In this document: positions 57,028 to 64,000 of the stretch, piece after piece
Layout: each line of letters starts with the position of its first letter
How positions within the stretch are numbered: the first letter of the stretch is position 1
DNA from: Karstenula rhodostoma CBS 690.94
Taxonomy: Eukaryota; Ascomycota; Dothideomycetes; Pleosporales; Didymosphaeriaceae
Direction: 5' to 3'
Assembly (NCBI GenBank): GCA_010093485.1
Contig: MU001493.1
Location: forward strand, 2,282,937-2,346,936
Length of the DNA: 64,000 nucleotides
Program-made: the position numbers and the translations under genes
Notes under the pieces: generated by a model
Databases searched by the model: none
Seen by the model: only the letters and a program-made list of their open reading frames with translations
What the model was told of the DNA's origin: nothing

Positions 57028-58250
57028 CTATAGAAGCCATTTAGTAAAGTCAAACGCACTTTCAGCCTTCCCAGCCGCGATGCCTGCTGCCTTCAAGCTT
57101 CCCCAGTTTACATCGTTGATACCGACCTCATAGTCCCAGCCCTGATGGGGGTCAGCATTTGGCAGAATCTGCCAGTAGAACCACGGGATCCCGGCTGCAT
57201 CAATTTGAGCAGCCCACTTCTTGATGTTCGCGTCTCTTGCACTGGTAGAAATAGGGGAGCCGCCGTTGCAGTTGTTGTTCGAGGCATCGGTGTAGCATGC
57301 ACCCCACTCCTGCATGATCAACTTCTTGCTTGCACTTTTCGCATGGTCGACGTATGTCCTCAACTTCGCAGTGTCGAAATCGCCGACGCCGTACGCGTGG
57401 ATAGCGAGCACGTCGAGTGCGGCGCAAGAGAAATATTGGTCCAGTAGCGAGTTGGCGAGGTACGAGCCTCCCCCGGTCGTGACCAAGATGTTGGTGTTGC
57501 CTGCAAGTCCGGATTTGATCGATTTGGCCATGGTGCATTGCCATGAAGCTAGGGCGGTGGGATTTCCCTGGGCAGCGTCAGTATTTCCTTCGTGGCTGGA
57601 GCGCGAGAGCAGTCAAGGTGCAACACTAAAGAAGGAGCACGAACCTGCGGGTGCATAGCCTCATTCTGTGCTTCGAAAGCGAAGATATACTCCGAGCTTT
57701 GCGCCCACGTTTTGCCATTGGTAGGATTAACATGCCCGAGGACATGCGCGATGCGATCCTTGAAGTATCCGATGGCATCGGTGTTGGTATAGAAGTCGCC
57801 TGTGCCGTACCACTTCCCATAGAAGTCCCTGTTGCCTTCGAGCGCGTTGTAGCTGTGTATCGAGATCAGGAGCTTGATGTTGTAGTTGTGGGCCTTGACC
57901 ATGAATTTGTCGAGGCGCTTTAGTACATTGTCGTCATACGCTGAAGGTGAGTCGCCTTGAAGGCCGGAAAATCCGTCGATTGGCGTGCCTTTGGTAGTTC
58001 CCGATTGGCCTTGGGAAATTGTAAGTACTGTCTTTTAATCTTGGAGATGAAGAGATGGCGCACCATCAAGCCAGACGCGTAGCACCTTGACGCCAGCGCT
58101 CTGCAAGCCCTCAAGCAAGGTAGTCTGCTGAGCGTCTTTCAATCCAGCTGCATAGTACAGGTTTGATGCCGAGAACGACTTCGCTGCAAGGGCAGTGTCG
58201 ACAGAAGCGAGGCTGAACAGGACACTAGCGAAAAAAGATGCCAACTTCAT
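57028..58250 (-). CDS. Glycoside hydrolase family 5 (endo-mannanase/glucanase type), secreted
   Basis: Retaining glycanase with a TIM-barrel fold, about 363 aa. Exons 58064-58250, 57645-58009 and 57028-57567, joins in frame. The signal peptide is LASFFASVLFSLASVDTALA. The barrel shows VKVLRVWLDG, IKLLISIHSYNALEG, then the acid/base Glu in IFAFEAQNEAMHPQ (about 179) and the nucleophile Glu in LIMQEWGACY (about 271). VLAIHAYG and PWFYWQILPN supply other conserved aromatic and His residues. The length is a bare catalytic domain with no CBM. It is closest in feel to GH5 mannanase-like fungal enzymes; the substrate (mannan versus beta-glucan) is not certain. No GGCTAA inverted repeat was seen in its promoter. 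Confidence 0.82.
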
Positions 58251-59825
58251 AGTGATTGGCGATGGGATTGGTATGCAAGCTCTGTTTGTTGAGAACTGGA
58301 TGAAGGGTGATGCAGCTCTTATTAAACTCTTAGGCTGTGGCTTTCCGAAGGGCCGCGACCAGACGTAGAGACCGACCTGCCTAAAAGAATTCCATGGTTG
58401 GGGTGATGAGTAAGGTTGCCTCGCCCCCGTCTGCGGTCCGCTTTCTGGGCTATTTAGCGAAGAGTTGCCCCTTCATACCCGAAATTCTACCTGTTCTGGC
58501 CTAGCGGAGACCTGATACGTAAGGTAGCAATCTCATAGCAGGCGTAAGCCAATGCAGCCATAAGCTCTGCGCAGTCTTGCCATGCGCCAATGTATAAGTT
58601 TAACTGGTGGGTAGCTATTAGGGTCAACGTAATAGTAGGTGCGTCGGCTTACAGCTAAAATGTTCAACTCGGCATCGCGCACTCCGAACTGCGGGTTAGT
58701 CCATCTTATCTTGGATATCGTTGCACTGGCTCTGATGTTAATGCACTGTGACGTGACGTTTACTAAAATTAGGTATAATACTCGGAAGCAGAGTGAAGCT
58801 CCCTAGGCTAGAGAAACGATTATTCTCATTCTGATTCACGGCACCACTTTAATAAAAGTAGTATTGTGCCTGAGCCAGTGTACTCGGACGTAATATCCAT
58901 ATCTACAAAGCAAGCCATTGTAGTCCAGGCCGAAAACCTTCTCTGCTTTGAAACTGGAAAGTGGTGAGCACATCTCGTCGATAGCATCAGCAGCGACTGT
59001 GATGAATTCGACTTATATTCTCCTGGTCGTGTCGATAACCTCCCTTAATCGGTTCGTGCAAGTTCCATTCTCAGTGCCACAATCGAGGCCATGGCGCAAA
59101 CGATCACCGTCAAAAACATATCAGCTAGATTGAACACCATCTCTTCCATCTACTTGCAGACCCGAATATACCCCACGCTTCGAAAATGTGCCTCAGGGGC
59201 GACTATGTCCATGTGATCTGTTAAGATGGCCGTGTTGGTCCGGTCCCTTCGTACCCTCTCAGTATGATGATAGTGCGGTATAATCATAGACACCGCGAGG
59301 CATACGTCGTAATCATCGTATGTAGATCATCGTCAGCACTAATGGTATATACGATAGGGCCAGCGGAGTGAATATTCCTGTCATTGGGGCTGAAAATCTG
59401 CACTGCCACGCTAAGATCCAACTACAAGGTATCAAACAATGGAGCTTACGGCTTCGTGGCTAACCTCACAGCTTGCAGCATAATAGTGGGTAAGAGCAGT
59501 TACTAGAGCTCCCAAATGGAGGAGAGCTGTACCTAATCAATACATCCGGCTGCAACACGAGATGACCTCAAGTTATCAAGGACCAAATTCAGTATCGGGA
59601 TTGAAGACTTCAGCCAATAGTACACAATCCTCGCCAGACGTTGTCCACGTAGCAATTAGTGGAACGTTCCATTGGCTGGCAAAATGGTTTGTGTAACCCG
59701 ATATGCATGGGAGGAATCCGTTTGCCTGGTTTTTAAAAGTGTGGCGTCAGAGGAGGCCGGGGATTCTGATACGTACAGGTTGTTGAGCAGTCTGTGCGTT
59801 AAGATGTTCCCACGTCATAGGAACG
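58251..59825. other. Gene-poor intergenic region
   Basis: 1.6 kb with no supportable gene; many short open frames, none recognisable. Confidence 0.45.
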
Positions 59826-60323
59826 TTGATTCCGCCAGCCAGTAAGACGGTGGCACAGTTGCTTACTTTCCAACATGCCACCCGAGCCGTAGTCCATCCG
59901 GACGGGCGACGGATGCTATCTCTGATACAGTTTTACTTTGGCAACACTAAACCGACGCTCTCAAAAAGGTTCCGAGCACGAAATGCAAGGAAGGGTGCAC
60001 GGTTCATTAAGGAACTAATGAGGAAGAAACTATAAGGTTGACAAAAGATTACTGGTGGAGGCGGTGGGAGTGGTGGTGTAAATAATGCTATCTAGCAGAA
60101 GATCAGCAATGCGCTTGGGGACAGCTAGAATTAAGATGGCGGGCGGGGTGATTACATGTATGGTACGCAGGATGGAGGCGGTGGGGGCAATTATGGATAC
60201 GGACTTGGTGACAGCGATGCCAGTGGTGGGGATCTGGCGACTTTGATAGTATTGACTTCGAAGGTAGGGAAGGGTGCATGGGAAGAGATTGGCGAGGTCA
60301 TTGCTTCTCTGTTTGGCGGTTGA
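59826..60323 (+). pseudogene. Possible decayed Gly-rich coding region
   Basis: One reading frame runs from an ATG at 59826 through a basic stretch (ending FIKELMRKKL, 69 codons). It then passes in the same frame through five stop codons into Gly-rich segments (GGGGGSGGVNNAI, DGGGGGNYGYGLGDSDASGG). It finishes with a helix-like AWEEIGEVIASLFGG at 60323. A Gly-rich frame flanked by protein-like ends suggests a broken gene, but no family is recognised and chance is possible. Confidence 0.25.
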
Positions 60324-61215
60324 ATCGCCTCTCCGTATAATCAATAGGTCCATTATATGTATACCTGATTTTGTGCCTGTAATGTAATTCAAAATCCATC
60401 TATGCACTTGAAATCCTTGGTTTCGGGACCTTCTCTTAATAAAGACACATTGCCAACGTCGATGAATCTAAGGTCTATTGAGCAAATCCGACCGATACAA
60501 TCGCTAGCCGCGCACCAGATAGTTGGTTCCAGATCTCAAATATATGATGAATAGCCTTGGAATGCCCACGGGTTACTTAATGGTAGAGATCATGTTCATG
60601 CAAGCCTTGGTGCTGCCCTGGTGTCAACGAGTGCGATGACGTCACACCTTCTTTCTAAGACGTCTTGGCATCCGTGGAAAACGATTGATTCTGTTCATAA
60701 CAGAGGTAGCTGGCTCTCTCGTAGCTATTGTTCCTACGTTACGAAGCCATGGCTCAGTTTGAATCCCACCTGAGCCGTGGACATGCTGGTCGGCGCTCGG
60801 TTGTCACCACATGAATCTCACAACAACCGACTCAGTCAATCTCAGCCGGCATCATATGCTAGACTCAACATGTAGCTCAATTTCAAACGGGCATATAAAT
60901 GCTCGCGCCGGTACAAAAATCTCAAGTTCGACGCGAATCTCGAGCTGGCCCAAGAATCGATTGAAACGAAGTAGCTCCGTAGCCAAGTGCTCCACTTGGT
61001 GCATTGTAAACTATTCTTCGCCTCGCTCAAAGGGTGAAATCAAAATTGTGCGGCACTTTGTCAAAATCTCTGTGAGCAACGGTTGTACGACAAGCTTGGA
61101 TTAGCTGATTCCTTCGATCAGAAAATTCCTTTTATAACCTGGCTCTCGCTACTCTATTACTAAACTGGACCTAACCCCTACTAGCCATTGCTGATTGCTT
61201 CCAATCTAATACTAT
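60324..61215. other. Gene-poor intergenic region
   Basis: No supportable gene or repeat. Confidence 0.45.
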
Positions 61216-63427
61216 TTAATCGCTCTTCTCTTCTTTTGCTAATCCATCCCACCAAAGTTTCTCTATCTTTTTCAGACGGTCTGCTTCTTCCCGAGCCTCC
61301 CACTCTGCGCGCGCCTTGGCGGCTTCCTCTCCCGTCACCGTGACCGAAAACGCCGGATTCTCCCAAGACCCCGCATCGGGCGGTTTACCTCCCCATGGCT
61401 TCTTGATCCCATGTTTCCTCAAAGCGGTGAACAGAGCACACATGAATTTCGAGCGTCTAGAAGCACGGAGCGCTTCATTAGAGAAGTTTGACTTTCAACA
61501 CGTTAGCTCCCGTCTTTACACCTAGGTTTTGATTATTCACCTTTTGACAAATTTCAACGCGCAGATGTAGTTTCTCCATGTCCCCAATCGAAACGATGTC
61601 AATATTGATACTCGGCTGATAATCGCGTTTATTCTGTGGTTCCAGCACAAACCTCTGAAGTTCAGACTTGAGGTTCTCAAGCTGAACCCACTTTGTCTTT
61701 GGGCTGATGGCGAAGTTGTACCGTTCCTTCATGGCCTTACTACGAGAGACGTTTTTTATCCATTGGACGTTATTGATGATGTTCGGTATCTGTACGATTC
61801 CTCCTGTGTTGACTTGACGGAATACCGTGAAGAGCAATGAGATGTGCTCAACGATCAGTTCCGAGTCATTAATGTCAACACGATCGCCAATGTCGTATGG
61901 GTGTTTAATGAACAGGAATACCAAAGATCCGAGGAATTCCTGCACGGTAGTCGCGATTGCAAAGGATATGGCGGCGAGGCTGGCCCATAGTGTTGTTAAG
62001 GTTGAAGCAACCCCGGTGTTGAAGAAAGCAACTATGGTAATTAGCTTCATCATCACTGCTGCTGAAAGAAGAAACAATAGTCACTTACTATATATGATGA
62101 TAGAAACAAAGAGCAGGAATAATTCGAGAATCCTATCCAAGCTCTTTATTGCCTGACCGATGTCGTGCATACTTGTTTGGATGTCTTTTTTATTTCTGCT
62201 GAACTGCGTCAACAAAGCCACCATTTCCTCAAGGCTGATGTCCCCATTCTCATCTTGGTCTAGAGCATGGAATACATCTAGCGCGTGTTCCTCCCGACCC
62301 GGTCCTAGAATGCGTGTAATGTCATCCTCGGTGATAGTATCTGATTCCATAGCGAACGAGAACCACAGGCGGCGAGCCAAAGCTTCAGAGGCCTGCTCAT
62401 TTTCGAGTGCCTTCATGACAACGGAGCGTGGCGAGCCGACCTTGAGCACTTCTTTACCCTGGAGCCTGGCCTTCGCGTCTGCTATTGCGTCAGCCGCAGA
62501 GAATCTGTTCACTCTTTTACGCGGACGGGGTTGCTGCGGGTCACTTTCTGCTGCAGCCCGCATAGTCTCGGATCGGTGAATCTTTTCATCCTCCGAGGCA
62601 AAACGCGCACAGAATCCTGGATACAGTCTGATAGACGCTTCGTACATCTTCGCCAAGATGTGCGTCGTTCTTTTACTTTCCTCGACGCGCACTTTGAACT
62701 GTCGCTTACGATAGTTGACAGTGAGCAAGTGAATGAGCACCTTCTGCACGAAGAACAACCCCGTGCATGCAACCGTGGCGAGGAGAAATCTCCGAATGCT
62801 CAGAACGAACGCATCGTCACAAAGTCCCGGGTTCATCTCGTCAAAGACACAGAACAGTGGAGTGGCTTCGCGGCTGAACACGGCAAAATAGAAAGCAGTC
62901 ATCGGCCAAATGACGGCTTTGAGGATATCGGTGTAGTCCTTCGCGGCCGAACTAAAGAACCCGGTGAAATACTGGAACACGAAGGGGAGCACAAACGCAA
63001 GGCCCCATGAGCCCCAGAAGATAGCCCAAATAACCTCGAGCCAGACGAAAAGGCCAACGATGCGGACATCGTCTCCAATATGCGCGTGTTTTGCTACGGT
63101 CGCGGTGATAACGATGGGAATTAAGAGAAGCAGTGCTGGCGGGAGGTAATATATAAGTAGCCGTCGAATCAGAGTGGACTTGGTGAGCTTGTAAACAAAG
63201 GTTTGTAGTTTGCTTGGTCCCTTCTCTTGATCTTCGTCGTCCTCCCCATGGCCGCCAGACAACTCAGCGTAGGCGCCCTGTCGGCGGAAAGGCTCGTAGC
63301 GAACATGCTCTTGGGGATCTGCACGAAACGATATTCCGCTTGCGTGCATGGCTGAGTCAGATGTATGAGCTCGGTTAATCTCCTCGAGTTCCACAATGTC
63401 GATGACCATGTCTTTCGGTGAGGACAT
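61216..63427 (-). CDS. MscS-type mechanosensitive channel with an EF-hand (Msy-like)
   Basis: Calcium-modulated mechanosensitive channel of the fungal Msy1/Msy2 type, expected in the ER or plasma membrane for hypo-osmotic response. About 701 aa from exons 62089-63427, 61541-62031 and 61216-61491. N-terminal transmembrane helices include LLIYYLPPALLLLIPIVITA and IVGLFVWLEVIWAIFWGSWG. A canonical EF-hand loop, DQDENGDISLEE, lies before the pore. The pore helix and MscS beta domain follow (FAIATTVQEFLGSLVFLFIKHPYDIGDRVDI). The first intron (62032-62088) is placed so that IIIY runs into IAFFNTGVAS; a nearer CAG would leave only a 27-nt intron. The last join gives EICQK-SNFSNEALRASRRSKFM. The C-terminal tail is a charged helix. 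Confidence 0.88.
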
Positions 63428-64000
63428 TTTCGGCCTCTTTGACTATTGTAGTCTTGGCTACGGGTATTAAAGAGAGAAACAGGCTCTGGGGTGAGGCTCG
63501 CGAGGGAAAATTTGAGAGAGGAGTGAGGCCGCTAGAGCGGTGAGGAAGAGGGTCGGTGGCATGAAGAGTGCTAGAGAGGGTATCCCTACCTGGGCACGCA
63601 TAGGAACCAGTACCAGATCAACACCCTCTAGTTCCACTGTGCTTTTACCACAGCACAAAAAAGGAATACTACTAAGTTAACACCCTCCAATCACGCCTCT
63701 CCGGCGAATTTCTATATAGCTTACTGGTTGCTTAGGAGGTATATTGGTAGACTAACTTCATAAAGCCGTGCGTGCCGAGCTGGTAATACCATGTGAAGGT
63801 GGACTCAGAACATCAATTAAGATACTTATCCATGCTCGGCTCTAGTATTTAGCCATAAGCCTCCTGCTCAGCCGCCAGCTGAAGGAGGACTTGCTTCCCG
63901 ACATGCACAACGCCCGCCCCGTCTAGCTCTGCTATGCTGTGAGTTAGGGCCGCGACCTAGACTAAGTGCTACCGCTATCGACAGGGAAGCTACCACTTGC
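63428..64000. other. Upstream of the MscS gene to the window end
   Basis: Promoter of the channel gene and further sequence; no gene recognised. Confidence 0.45.

Noticed and set aside
62062..62088. 27-nt intron in the MscS gene
   Set aside because: Too short for a fungal spliceosomal intron; the acceptor at 62032 gives a 57-nt intron and better protein continuity.
1..64000. tRNA, rRNA or CRISPR arrays
   Set aside because: No cloverleaf-like region with A/B boxes, no rRNA core sequence and no regular short repeat with unique spacers was seen by eye; a tRNA scan would be needed to be certain.

Overview
This is nuclear DNA of a filamentous ascomycete (Pezizomycotina). Most genes carry several short introns (about 47-80 nt) with GTAAGT-like donors and CTAAC/CTGAC-like branch sites. 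The gene set includes a White Collar-2 light regulator, a HET-domain incompatibility protein, plant-cell-wall CAZymes and a RIP-like AT-rich block. The protein families suggest Dothideomycetes, but that is only an impression from family content. The first gene starts 39 bases in, and the last 570 bases hold no gene I can support.

Layout. 0-8 kb: a RhoGEF, a small SBDS-domain stress protein (Rtc3-like) and an AAA ATPase, all on the plus strand. 8.2-9.9 kb: a non-coding array of degenerate composite repeats. 10.5-13.3 kb: a HET-domain gene whose last intron looks like GC-AG. 14.3-17.0 kb: a divergent CAZyme pair (AA9 LPMO and CE1-type esterase) sharing a 751-bp promoter with a Xyr1/XlnR-type inverted repeat. 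17.4-18.8 kb: a zinc alcohol dehydrogenase. 20.1-26.2 kb: two intact APH-like phosphotransferases with a decayed third copy between them, and a small unknown ORF. 26.8-32.9 kb: rad50 and wc-2, divergent, with a perfect GGTCACGTGACC palindrome between them. 33.9-44.0 kb, all minus strand: a 2EXR/F-box-like protein, a cytochrome P450, an HPP-family membrane protein, a secreted Cys-rich unknown and a CalB-type lipase. 44.7-47.1 kb: an AT-rich, ORF-free block bounded by inverted repeats of about 200 bp, best read as a RIP-degraded TIR transposon. 48.2-58.3 kb: a rhodopsin-like 7TM protein, a beta-lactamase-like serine hydrolase, an FAD-dependent aldonolactone-oxidase-like protein and a GH5 glycanase, with two miniature inverted-repeat elements. 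58.3-61.2 kb: gene-poor. 61.2-63.4 kb: an MscS-type channel with an EF-hand.

How the genes work together. The AA9 oxidase, the CE1 esterase and perhaps the GH5 enzyme and the lipase fit secreted plant-polymer breakdown; the first two probably share one control region. Rad50 (DNA break repair) and WC-2 (light sensing) share a promoter. The other genes look like ordinary unlinked neighbours. I see no secondary-metabolite core enzyme, CRISPR, tRNA or rRNA. The most notable signals are the N10-spaced GGCTAA inverted repeat, three distinct terminal-inverted-repeat elements, the composite repeat array and the APH pseudogene. I did not find a convincing new multi-gene system. Exon joins were worked out by eye from splice signals and frame continuity, not from transcripts.
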